A stretch of DNA of 64,000 nt from Tyto alba (taxonomy: Eukaryota > Chordata > Aves > Strigiformes > Tytonidae), in the NCBI RefSeq assembly GCF_018691265.1, contig NW_024881276.1, forward strand, positions 3,038,001 through 3,102,000, in the 5' to 3' direction. The notes below the pieces were generated by a model, which searched no databases, was not told where the DNA came from, and worked only from the letters and a program-made list of their open reading frames with translations. The position numbers and the translations under genes were made by a program. Shown here in pieces: positions 38,920-60,199 of this stretch (its first letter is position 1; each line of letters opens with the position of its first letter).

Positions 38920-40860
38920 CGGTACCGAGTGGGGGGCTGCTCCCGGGTACCGGGGGGCTCGGGTCTGCGGAGGGGACCCAGCCCCGTAGGGCCGGGGCGG
39001 GGGAAGGTGAGGAGAGGGGAAAGAAAGTGGGGGGGGCGTGGAATGAGCGGGACCCCCCCCTTTTGTCAAGTTAGGATGCCCAGCAGGATGGAGGGCTCCC
39101 GCCCGGTGCCCCGGGGCGGTGGGGAAGGAGGAGGAGGAGGATTTGGGGGGCGCAGCCCCCCGCAGGTGACCCGGGGGGGCCGGGTTGAATCCGGTAAGAG
39201 GCTGGGGGGTGGGGTGGGGGTGGGTCAGGGAGAGCGGGGTGGCTTGTGCGGAGGCTAAGGGGGGCTCGGGGTGCCCAGCTGGGCAGGGGGCAGCTCTGAG
39301 GGGCTCTGGCGACTGTTTAGTTTTGCGACAGCGTCCCGGGAGCTCCGTGCCTGCAAGGGAATGGGGTTTGGACGGCAGCTCCTTCCCCCCCCCCCCCCCC
39401 CCCCCCCCCTTTCTCCCTCCCTCCCTCTCTCCCTCACTCCCTCTCTCCCTCCCTCCCTCCATCCATCCCTCCCTCCTCCCCAGCCCATTTTTAGGCGCAG
39501 CAATAAGCCTAATCCCCCTCTGAACCCGCCGCCAAAGTTTGTGGTGGGGTCAAAAGTGCCCCCCCGCCTTTGCCCACACCCGCACCACCTTGCCCCAAGC
39601 TCCCCGACGGCCGCGGGCTGCGGGGAGGGGAGGGGGTGGCCCGGGGACGCTCCTCGCCTCCCCCCGCTCCCCGCCGCCCCCTTGGGCCGGGCCCGCCAGC
39701 CCCCCGCAAAGCTCCGCGCTGCGCGGAGCGCGCAGTGAAGCCGTGCGCGCCCGCGGGGCTTCCCGCGCCTCCTCGCCCTCCGCCGCCTGCCCCCGCGGGA
39801 GTCCGCGGCGTGGGGCGGCGGCCGGATCCCCGGAGAGGTTTGCGACTTGCACCGCTTTTTTTTTTTTTTTTTCCTTTTTTTTTTTTTTTTTTTTGTATTA
39901 TTTCCCCCCTTTTTTTTTTTTTCCCTTTCCCTTTCCGGTGCTTTGTTTCGCTTTTCGCTTTCGGAGCGAGTCTGAGGCAAGTTCCCCCCGTCTGCAGGGC
40001 TCCCCCCCGGCCGCCTCCCCGCTGCCGTCGAGGGCGGCGAGTGGCGTCGGGCAGCGGATTGCCGCGCAATTTGCGCGCCCGGTGGCTGCCCCGCGCCGAG
40101 CTGCGCCCCCGCGGGAGCCGGGAGGAGGGGGGGCAACCGGCTTTCCCACCGGGCGCCCCCACGCTGCCGCGAAGCGGGGAGGGAGGGATGGTAGCGTGGG
40201 GAAGGGGGGGGGGGTCAACAGGGCTTTTTCCCCCTCGGTTTCGGGGGGGCTTGGATTTGCCCCTGTCCTGGGGGGCAGGAGCCCCGGCGGGGACCGGGGT
40301 GGGGGAGTCTCCGGGAGAAGCGCGACCCCGCGCCCGCGTGGGCTGCAGGCGTGGAGCCGGGCGCGGGGGGGAGCCCCGGGGGAGGAGAGCGGGACGGGGG
40401 CGAGAAGGAGGGAAAGGAGTCGGGGCGGGGGGGGCGGGGGGGGGGGGGGGATACCGAGGATGGGGTTCAAACTCCGGCAGCTCGGGGAAGCCGAAAAGCA
40501 CCTCGCCGCGCCGGGGAAGCGGAGTCAGTAAATATTTATCCTTATTTGCTGTTTGCTGCGAGGGAGGCTGGGCACGGGTGGGGGCTTGGGGGGTGGGGGG
40601 TGAGGGGGGGGGTGGAGGGGGGGCGATGCCGGGCGAGCCGAGGGCTGAGGAAAGTTGCCCCGGCGCCGGCTTCGGCCCCGGCGCAGCCCCGCGGAGCTTC
40701 TCCCCCGCGGGAGCGCGGGCGGCCGTGTCCCCGCGTGTGCGTGTGCCCCTGCCACCCTCGCACCGCGCCGCCGGCGTGTGCCACAACCCACCACGAACCC
40801 TTCCACACGCGGACCGCGTGAGAGAGGAGCAAGCGGCGTGTCGCGCCGGGATCTTTTCTT
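38920..40860. promoter_or_regulatory. CpG-rich island upstream of SHOX, candidate distal promoter P1 / noncoding exon 1
   Basis: About 2 kb of very GC- and CpG-rich DNA with repeated GGGGCGG and CCGCGC motifs, G-runs, a C25 run at 39385-39409 and a T-rich tract at 39857-39925. It ends about 2 kb before the SHOX start codon. Vertebrate developmental genes usually start in such islands, and mammalian SHOX has an untranslated first exon several kb upstream. No first-exon boundary can be fixed from sequence; GTAAGAG at 39192 is one possible donor among several. Long open frames on both strands here reflect the lack of AT-rich stop codons. Confidence 0.5.
39385..39483. repeat. C25 plus (CCCT)n pyrimidine tract in the upstream CpG island
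   Basis: Twenty-five C bases at 39385-39409, then imperfect CCCT/CTCT/CCAT units to about 39480. It is a pure-pyrimidine region like the intron-1 VNTR. Confidence 0.85.
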
Positions 40861-40864
40861 AGCC

Positions 40865-41730
40865 ATACGTTACTTCCACGTCTATCGGTTGCCTTTATTA
40901 TTTATGTGGTGCCGTGTGATATACATTAGAGCCTGGGATTTGATTGGCGTTTGCGATGACAAGACCTGTTTGTTAAGTTGTAAGGCTTCCTCGGCTCCCT
41001 CGCTTGTTAAATGAACTCTGGAGGAAGGATGCCACCGAGACACAACAATATAATAAATGTCAGGGATATCCGCAGTGCCGAGATCAAATGATCAATCCCT
41101 GTCCCCTAGATAATCATTTTAAATTCGCACAGGGGGAGATTGATTTTTTTTTTTAAAGCCCTTTATTAATTGCTTCCTCGATTATTATTTTTTCCCCTCC
41201 TCCTGTGGAGGTGTTAACTCTGGTGCTGGGGGCACCTTTGGATTAATTAAACGTATTTTTAGTGTTTTAACGCTCTGCTAATTTTCAGAGCGGTCCCACG
41301 CTCCCCCGGAAAAGAAACAATGGCCCTTCGCTTCAGCAAGGAGCCTCCTTTGGTTGCGATTCAGAGCAGAGGGTGGCGTGATGATGGGCTCTGATTATCT
41401 CAAACTCGAGGCGAGGGAAGGAGAAGGACGGGAAAAGCCAAACGACCAGAAGACAAAATTCCTCCAAATACCAAATAACCCTTCGCGTAAAAGCCCGAGG
41501 AGAGGAGGTAGAAAGAAAGAGCTGGGAAGTCGGCTCCACTGAGGATCAAACGGCGCGGAGAGGCGCTGGGAATGCCGGCGCTGTTATCTGGAGGTGGATT
41601 TCAGGCAGCTATTCAAGCTCACAGAATAATAATTATTCCGGGAGTACAATAAAAATAACAGCAGCCTAGCAAGGACAAGGCGGGGAAATTATTGCCAGTC
41701 CTATCTTAAATCCGGCAGGATATGTTTCGT
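40865..41730. promoter_or_regulatory. Candidate conserved noncoding element upstream of SHOX
   Basis: AT-rich complex sequence from the CpG island edge onward: TTTATTATTTATG, TAGATAATCATTTTAAATTC, CCCTTTATTAATTGC, GGATTAATTAAACG at 40870-41290, then CACAGAATAATAATTATTCC at 41620-41639. Could include the P1 first intron enhancer. Confidence 0.35.
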
Positions 41731-41731
41731 T

Positions 41732-41789
41732 GAGAAAAAGAAAAAAAAAAAAAAAAAAGAAAAGAAAGAAAGAAAGAAAGAAAAAAAAG
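41732..41789. repeat. A-rich (GAAA)n tract
   Basis: GAAAAAG, A18, then about six GAAA units; all-purine. Confidence 0.85.
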
Positions 41790-42149
41790 AATGACGATTC
41801 GATGCTCTATTTGTCGTGTACAAACTCCCGTGTTAACAAATTACCCCTCCGCTGCACGCAGCAGGGTAGCCCTACATCCAAAGAAACATTTTAGATTTTA
41901 ATTTTCCTCAGCAGTATCTTCAGACGACATAATAACAGTAAACAAGAAAACAGATCCTGCAATGTTTACACGCATCTGGAGAGCCCCCCCACCTAGGGAT
42001 AACAGCCCACCGCACCCCCGCAAGACAGGCAACCCCCTCCAAACCCTCCGAGCACACCGACACGGGTCTCCGAGACACCTCGCCACTTGTTTAACTGCAA
42101 CACGCGTCCCCCTCCGCGCACCCACCCGCCAGAACAGGCAACGCTTTTA

Positions 42150-42310
42150 AACCAGCATTTTTGGTTCGCCGGTTATTTTGACCGTTTAATTACAGCGAAA
42201 TTAGCTAAATAGCAAATCAGGTAGAATTTCCAGTGATTGCAACAAATGCACATCTCCAGCTTTTTATTCATTACCTTTTTTATTGAACACTCATTTTCTT
42301 TTCCTCTTGA
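42150..42310. promoter_or_regulatory. AT-rich conserved-looking block before the SHOX start exon
   Basis: Contains CGTTTAATTACAGCG, AAATTAGCTAAATAGC and CCAGTGATTGCAAC motifs, then the pyrimidine tract of the candidate acceptor at 42313. It may act as a P2-proximal element. Confidence 0.35.
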
Positions 42311-42313
42311 CAG

Positions 42314-42859
42314 CGATACATTTAATTGCAGGAGCACAGCTATTTGATTAGCTAGGTCCGGTTTTACTCACAGTGTTGCCACGCACAGGATGTCCTTACA
42401 ATCAATTAAGTCTTCCTCGACTTTCATTTCTGCAACCCATTTACAGAATGCAGATACCTATTTTCGTGTTTTCCTCTTTCCCCCCCTCCCTTTTATTCCT
42501 CTCTCTCCCCCTCTTTTTCGCTTGAGCCTCTTTGCCTCCCTAAATCAAGGTGCAAAGATGCCAAAGAGTGATGAAATGAAAAGAAAGCCAATTGCTGGAC
42601 TGAGGTGGGGGAGATAGCTGCTAGGAGTCCGCCTGCGACTATGGAGCAGTCAGTAATTGCTGGAGACAGGGAGAGCTGGGGGTTGGGCTGAGGTAGCCAT
42701 GTATAAATAGTGTGATCTCAAATTGAAAGGCATAAATAACAGCAGGAGTGATCTAACCCTATACAGCCCATCTTCTACGTGCAAAAACAGCGTGCGGAGG
42801 ACGGCCACATCTCCGACCGAAAACAAGTGGATCTCTGTGGATAAGATCACCGGGCAGCC
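42314..42859 (+). other. SHOX: Probable 5' UTR part of the start-codon exon, with seven upstream ATGs
   Basis: A good acceptor (pyrimidine tract then TCTTGACAG, AG at 42312-42313) could open this exon for transcripts starting at a distal promoter. Downstream there are seven ATGs ahead of the main start, at 42390, 42448, 42558, 42571, 42576, 42641 and 42699. The first opens a 75-codon uORF to 42617. The long 5' UTR of human SHOX from promoter P1 is described as having seven upstream AUGs that depress translation. The acceptor is not proven; later AGs at 42445-42446 and 42452-42453 are alternatives and would drop one or two ATGs. Confidence 0.5.
42702..42709 (+). promoter_or_regulatory. SHOX: TATA box of the probable internal SHOX promoter (P2)
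   Basis: TATAAATA lies 151 bp before the main ATG. A CCAAT motif lies at 42588-42592. Transcription starting about 25-30 bp downstream would give a leader of about 125-130 nt with no ATG before the SHOX start at 42860. Human SHOX has a described intragenic promoter P2 in its exon 2 that yields a short leader; assigning this TATA box to P2 is inference from position and motif. Confidence 0.65.
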
Positions 42860-53507
<10,648 letters not shown>

Positions 53508-54280
53508 CACGCTTCAGACCAGACCCCCCCCCCCTCCCCAAATCCTTCCCCACCCCCCCCCCCCAAACACACCCACACCCCCCCCTCCCCACACACACAC
53601 CCCCCCCCGGGTGCCCGCGGCGGGCGGCTGCGTGACCCCCACGGACCGCCGCTCTGCCACACACCCCCCCCCCCCCCCCCATATATATATTTTTTTTTTT
53701 TCCTTAATTATTATTATTTGTCATTTCTTTCCCCTTTCCCAAAATCTCCGTGGCGGCCCCCCCCTCCCGCCGCTTTCCTCGCCCTCTCGTTTTTCAACCC
53801 CCCCCCCCCCCCCCCCCACCAAGGGACTTGGCGGCCGTTGGCGCCGGGGGGGGGGGGTGGGGGTGTCTGCGCCCGGGTCCCGCCTCGGGCACACGCACAC
53901 GCAGGGGCGCACCCACGCACCCACGAGTCAGAGACTCCGCGGAGGATAAAGTAGGTGGGAGGAGAGAGAAAAGAGAGTTTAAAAAAAAAAAAAAAAAAAC
54001 CACCAAAAAACCATCCCCCCCTCCGGAAAAAACCCTGAAAAAAAAACACAAAAAGAAGGGAGAAAAAAAAAAAAAAAAAAAAAGGAAACGATCTCTAAAT
54101 TATGTTAATCTGTGAACATTGGGGACACTTTGGATTTTTTGACCCTGGCAAAAGTGATCGCTCCAGCATAACGTCATCTGCTGCTGTCAGTTTTGCTACC
54201 TTGTGCATGTGTCTAACTAAACACGTTTTGAAGATCAGAAATATATTAGAACGAAACTAAACAAAACAAATAGTAATAAT

Positions 54281-54293
54281 AATAAATAATAAA
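54281..54293 (+). terminator. Proximal poly(A) signals of SHOX (two overlapping-range AATAAA)
   Basis: Two AATAAA hexamers 7 bp apart, 774 bp after the stop codon, followed by T/G-containing sequence. They are a candidate for a short 3' UTR form. Confidence 0.4.
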
Positions 54294-55416
54294 TCCTTGG
54301 GGCTGGTCTCCATTAAAGATGACATTTCTTTGTTGCCAACAGTATTATTTCACTGCCATGAATCTCTTCCATCACTGAGGAGCTGCTGCTGCAGAACTGG
54401 TTTGAATTTAAATGTGGAATTTCAGATCTGAGGCAAGGCAGTTTTTTATTTTTTCTTTTCTTTCCAAAAAAAAAAAAAAAGGGAAAAAAGCAGCAATAAC
54501 AAAAAATGTGCGTCTCAAATGGCTATGTCCTTTGAAAGGAGAAAAACAGAGAGACTAGAATTTGCTAATTATTAGTGATAACTTGAAAGATGGGAACAAT
54601 AAGAAACGCACCTGTTTTGCCAGAATCACCTGAACTCAATGAGATGCATTGTGCCATAGAAACAGGTCAATTTTTCTATTTTTTTTCTTTTTCTTTTTCT
54701 TTTTTTTTTTTTTTTTTTTTTTTTCCTCCAAATGTCTGGATCTTTGAATCAAAATCTTGCTGTTTTACGGGATGTAGAAAGAATGACTTATACAACAAAG
54801 ATGGACATATGGTTTTAAGGCATAATACTGATGCAGCATTAATTTTAGTGAAATGCAATTAAGTGCAGTAAAGTGCAATACTGTAAATATTATAGATTAA
54901 AAAAATAGCCGTACTTATTCTGTTAATAACCAATTCTGCAAGAACCATATCTTACGTCCTTCATGCTCAGACTGGTGCATTGCAGCTTCTTGCCAAAATG
55001 ACAGTCCGAGCATTCTATGAATGGGTAAAGTTATATGCATCACATATGGGAAAAGGTAGATGCCATGGTTTCTAGTCGAGTTAATGTGCCATATTTCTGG
55101 GAAGTAAGCTGAAAAGTCTGTATGATGCTTTTGCAATCATTTTAAGTAAAGAAAAAAAAAAAAAAACAAAAAAACCCCCAAACCCACAGAAGTGTTTTGT
55201 AAAGGTAGACAAGTTCAATATTTGGCCATTTTAATTTTTGCCTGTGATTTAGACACCAAGTCTTAAGCTAATGCTTAAGCAAAGTAACTAGTATAAATCT
55301 AGAAAAGATGGGGACTAGGGAAATCCTTTAAATTATGTTACCAAAGTGTCTGGGTTTACTGCCTGCCCACCCTGTTTTTATTTTTTATGCTATTCACTTC
55401 TATTTGGTTTATGATA

Positions 55417-55452
<36 letters not shown>

Positions 55453-57864
55453 GGTGGGGAGAAGAGAGGAAGGTACAAATATTGGTCTTGTCTACGTCTA
55501 ACAAGATAGCTATTTGTTGCCTTTGTTACCAAGGCCTGTGTTGATGGAAGGTTATCCTCTCAATAATACCATTATTAAGCCTGCTTTTTATGTCTCGTTT
55601 AGCAATCCATTACTAGTTTTGGCTTTTGCTGATATTTATCAAATCGAAATATTACTGTAGGACAAAAATTCATGCTGTAGATAAAGTTTAGACTCTTCCT
55701 TTTTTTTGTTTCTCCTTCAAGTTTTGATATTTTCTTGCAAGCAAAATTTCTGAAAGGTCAAAGTTGTGCCATTTCCCTTCTATTTATTATGTGAGAAGTA
55801 GTTATATTTTGGATTCGCTCGAGCTGATAAATGTTACCTGCCTTTTCTACCTCTTTGTGAAAGCCCAGTACCTTTTTAAAGCCAGGCCAAAATGTTAAGG
55901 TAGTGTTACTTGTTGCTGAGAAATACGGACAAAAATCTCAGGCAATTAACAATTTCTTATTGAAACAAAACATCACCTAGAAAGTAAAACGTTATTCATG
56001 ACGATGTATGAATTTCTGGCTAAAATAAGAAATATTTGGAGTGTTTCCAGCACTTCTAACATGCAGATCTGAAAAATAATAAACATTACTACAGAGATGC
56101 TTTAGGCTATAACAAGTAACCTGTTGTACTGGATACCTACAGCCATCGGATGAGAATTTGATACACGGTGTTGAAGACTAAAGGCACGGAGCTTTCGATT
56201 GAGTGGGGGCTGCTTGTTACCTGTACCTGTGATCTAATTATTACCCTTTCAAATCCTCTTTTGACAGTTTAAGAGAGGCTTATGTTTTTTTTTGTTTGTT
56301 TGTTTGTTTTTTTGTTTTTTGTTTTTTTGTTTTTTTTTTTTTTTTCCCAGTCCTGTGCTGGACTTTCGCAAAGGAGTGATTTTCACCCTCAGACAATTCC
56401 ATGGAAGGAACTCAGTAGAAGCTGTACGTTTGGGGATCTGAATTTTCTCAGACGTCTTCTAAGTGAGGCTGTGAAGTGCTGCTGATCTTACAGTGTTCCA
56501 GGATGCACGTACAGTACGCATCCACCTCACATTGGAAGGAATAAGTCTTCCACCTTTGCTGTTTTACTAGGTACCAACACAGCAAAAACGCTTGTAGATT
56601 TCTCTCAGAAATTTTGCTACACACAGCCTCTTTCTTGTATTTAAAAAGTAGTGGTAACATGAATATCGTTCCCTGCTAACATGAAACAAGGCTGGTAGTG
56701 TAGCATACATCTTTCCAGAATGAAAAATTCTTACAGTTTCTTCTGATTGCTTTCAGTGGATGTCTCAAGGACAGTCTTGCCCTCTACCGCAGGAGGGAAG
56801 AAGGTGGCAAGATTTATCAGCTTAGCCTGGTTTGAAGGAGGTGCCATAGATCAGACTGGGGAGAGGGGAAGGGCGTCACTGTGAATCCACCACGGCTCTT
56901 CATGCTGCTCTTGCATTTCATTCAGCATGAAAGGAAAAGAAAAGCTGCACCGTGCAAGGGCTGCAGCCGAAACCGGTTCCCCTTTGCTTATTTTTCGAAT
57001 TAGCCAGTCGCATCGGTGGTGGTATAAAAGTTTTGCCTTGTTTTGGATGATGCATGCAGGTGGCCTTCTCTTCTTGTCATCCTTACATCGCTGGGAAGAA
57101 ATGAGGAGTCCCACCTGGGCTACCACGTACTGGACTGTACTTCTCACTAAGAGTAAGTCGCTGTGGCTCTGTTCACTCTGTGGAGCTCCAGTGATCCGTA
57201 CAAGTTGAGGATCTGGACCAAAGCGTCTACTTCATCTCTGTTGATGTGTGGTCTTTTTTTTTTTTTTGTTTTGTTTTTTTTTTGCATTTCTTCAGTGATT
57301 TTTCTTGGGGAGGTTGAAGATAAGATAGTCAAGGTCCCGCAGTGCTTATTAAAGTTTAAAAGTAAATGTAATTGTTTTAGATTGTCAAGCATGCTAAGCC
57401 TCATTTATTGTCCACCATCATCCAGCCTGACCTTTGTGTAATCTTCCATTTGAGAAGGGTGAGATTTCCAACATCACCAGAACAGCGGCTGCTGGGCAGG
57501 ATTCCCTTGGAGGAGGCTTTCATTTAGTGTATGTGGATTGCTAAAGAATCTTTCTCAAAAGTTTGGTCTGGTATTTGAAAAATAACTTGGATGAATGCCA
57601 AACAAGTAATGCTGTTTTATAAACAAGTCTATTAAAAAAAGGCGTTATGCATTATATGGGCCCCTTTATAACGGAAATAATAGTTTCTGATTTTTTTTTG
57701 AACTGTCAAGCTTAAGTGCTTCATCCATTTGTATCAAAATATCAAGCTGACTCCATGATTCATTCTTAATGACTTGGAAACGTGTGAAAAAAAATGATAC
57801 TGGATTTTTTTTTTGCTTAGTAGGGTCATATAGATGTAGTGACATTTTGGTTAATATCATAATT

Positions 57865-57995
57865 CTTAGCACTTATATAACGTTTATTTGCAAAGCACTG
57901 TATAAATGTTTATTATTTAATCCTCACCCATTATGAAGTAGATAAGAATTATTATCCCCATTTTTGTAGAAATTAAGGAATATGAATCGAGGGCC
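57865..57995 (+). mobile_element. MIR-like ancient SINE fragment
   Basis: Contains the MIR core and tail in order: GCAAAGCACTGTATAAATG, then TTTAATCCTCACCC, then ATTATCCCCATTTTTGTAGA followed by a degraded AAATTAAGGAA. This matches the remembered MIR progression (aggcactgt, tttaatcctcacaa, ttatccccattttacaga). It lies in the probable 3' UTR of SHOX. Birds keep few, very old MIR copies. Confidence 0.7.
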
Positions 57996-58009
57996 AGGCT
58001 CCATCACCC

Positions 58010-58165
58010 ATTGTCAGCTCTGAGTATTATTACTTCTGTTTTTGTAATGTAGTAGCGTCCCCCAGGTCATAATCTGACATGAACTTTGTGGTGCTAAATG
58101 CCTTTCAAAAATGTAAGTAGCAGAGGCCCTGCTCCAAAAAATTTAAACTCTGTACCTGACTTCAG
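58010..58165 (+). mobile_element. Ancient amniote SINE-like repeat
   Basis: The order ATTATTACTTCTG, GTAGTAGCGTCCCCCAGGTCA, GGTGCTAAATGCCTTTC, AGAGGCCCTGCTCC, AAATTTAAACTCTG resembles a widespread reptile/turtle repeat (gtagcgcctagaggccccaat ... gtgctaggcgctgtac ... gtccctgcccc ... gcttacagtct) that I recognise only from memory. It directly follows the MIR-like fragment. Family name not assigned. Confidence 0.45.
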
Positions 58166-60169
58166 CAAAAAGTCTTAAAGGGAATATTGAAAGTGATTCA
58201 GAGTGGCAGAATGTGTCTGGGAGTTATTTCCACAGAACACAGAGTTACTGCCCAATCCTCTGATCCCGTACGTCAGTGGGAATTTGGTTTATGACTCAGT
58301 GGGGCCGAGTTACATCAGTGTTAAGGCTAGAAACAAAAATCTGAGTTCCCAACAGCATGCATAAATTGCTAGAAAACCCTGATTTCCAACTTCCCCCTAC
58401 TACAAATTTTTCACACAGACCAAGTGTGCTGATGTCAATTCTTTGCATGCTTTATCTGCTATATCTTTTAGTCCTATGTTTGCCTATAAAATAATAATAA
58501 GACATGATTTTAAATTGACATAACATTGACGCGTTGGGACTGTCGACTCAAGTACAACAGACATGTAGTCCTACAGAAATCCAGATCCCTAAGGCAAACC
58601 CAGGTTATCATTATTTTTTTTTTTTTTAGATGAAAAATACACATGTTTTCTGCTCTTTTAAATGTGCTAGGCAAAATAAATTGTTTCTTTTTTAAAACAG
58701 ATCATTTTAGTTTTTGGAGACATTATTACTTTGGAGGTGGCAGGCTTTTTTCCCCCTTCAGTTTGAGGAAAATTTTCAAAGTATAGGAAAAATAGATTAC
58801 ACATCTTTCTTCGAAGTGTGTTTATTTTTATAATATCTAATATCTAATGATCCAGGTGGTGTCCTCGTAAGTGGGAATTGTATTCAACTCTATAAAGTGC
58901 GCACAACCAATATTGTTGGAAATTTTTTGTGTTCCTGGTTAAAAAGGATGGTCGAAGTGCCCCAGTCCTCATCTATAAGCAGCCTGCTGACCCCATTATG
59001 TTGTTTTCTTTCCCTGATGTGACAGAATTCTCATGGCTAACAAGTTTCCAAACAGCTGTGGCTAACATGGCAAGAGCTTTTCGTTCGGTCACTTGAAAAT
59101 CTCTACTTGATTGCATTAAGATGTGGTAGGGCCAGAGAAGGCCTGGTATTGCTTGGAAACTGAAAAAAAAAAAAAAAAAATTGCGGTGAGCTACAGAGTG
59201 TGATCTCTTCTCCTTAAGAGAAGACTAGAGCCTTCTGCTTTACAACTCCTGCTTTTCGTAAAATTGCATCTCTAAGTCACATCTTTAAAAGGTGCAACAT
59301 GGGTCCCATCAGTGTAATCCAGTGGCTAATACTATATTGGTTATTTTTGTTAGTTGGCCAGGTCAATAGAAGGCCATAAGCTTCGGTGTTTGAGGCATTC
59401 TTCAAAAGGGGTATGATACCAGATATCCCTCAAATTTTGTTTGTCTGTTAGACAGATTTGATGCTAAAAGTTGGTGCCTAATTTTAGTAAATCGGCCTAG
59501 AAACTTGCTGATTTCCAATAAATAATTGAAACTCGATGCAGTTCATACACCTTATGTTGAAAATTGATATTTAACTAAAATCAGTTGAAGAATGTAGAAA
59601 ATATCAGATTTTGAAGCTGAAGATATTTATTGAAAGGCAATACTTTCATGAATCTAGGCTTATGGTATGTATTAATTACATCAAAGACAGGCGAATATCT
59701 CTGTTTCTTTGTATTAATGTATGTGGATGTTTTATTTATTTTTTTGTTTGAAAATTTCTAAATGTGTATTATTTTAATTATGTTGAGTGTAAATTTGACG
59801 ATGCTTTGCATTTATTTTTATATTTTTTAAACCTGTTGCTTTTGCAAAACTATGAGCAGCCAGTATGATTTGCAGTACCGTTGCATTATTTTGGTTATGT
59901 ACACATAGTGTGTCTGAGTTTACAGACATTTCAGGGATTGATAAAATGAAAAAAAAAAAAAATCTTCAAAACCAACTCGTCTTAAAAGTTTGTACCCCTT
60001 TGTTATTGTAGAAGAGAAAAGCAAACAAGCAAACAATATTTTTTTTTTTAGGTTTTGGTTATGCCAGCATGCTCCTACATGAATTCACCAGACATGTTGA
60101 GTTCCGGTTTCAGAGTGTATTATGTTGAATCATATGATATGAATGTACATCTTGTAAAAGTGAGATATG

Positions 60170-60175
60170 AATAAA
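60170..60175 (+). terminator. Distal poly(A) signal candidate of SHOX
   Basis: AATAAA after a long AT-rich tract, with TTGTAATCATGTGTTAAC downstream as a possible U/GU-rich element. If used, the 3' UTR would be about 6.7 kb. Confidence 0.45.
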
Positions 60176-60199
60176 CTTATAAATATTTGTAATCATGTG

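Larger units (their letters stand above)
53508..60195 (+). other. SHOX: Probable SHOX 3' UTR
   Basis: Sequence after the TGA stop begins with about 600 bp of C/G/A homopolymer-rich DNA, then turns AT-rich without further coding exons. AATAAA signals lie at 54281-54286, 54288-54293, 56078-56083 and 60170-60175. The AT-rich stretch at about 59700-60190, ending in the last signal, has the look of a distal 3' UTR end. Ancient SINE-like relics lie at about 57865-58165. How far transcripts extend cannot be decided here; the proximal signals could end a short form. Confidence 0.5.

Noticed and set aside
39509..40862. Long open frames of 300-430 codons on both strands of the 39-41 kb CpG island
   Set aside because: They overlap on both strands, are dominated by Pro/Gly/Arg/Ala, run through homopolymers and show no domain. 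GC-rich DNA lacks stop codons by composition.
58175..58350. Further ancient repeat after the SINE-like relics
   Set aside because: Phrases such as GTCAGTGGGAATTTGG and AGTGGGGCCGAGTTACATCA recall common reptile repeats, but the match is too weak to define an element.
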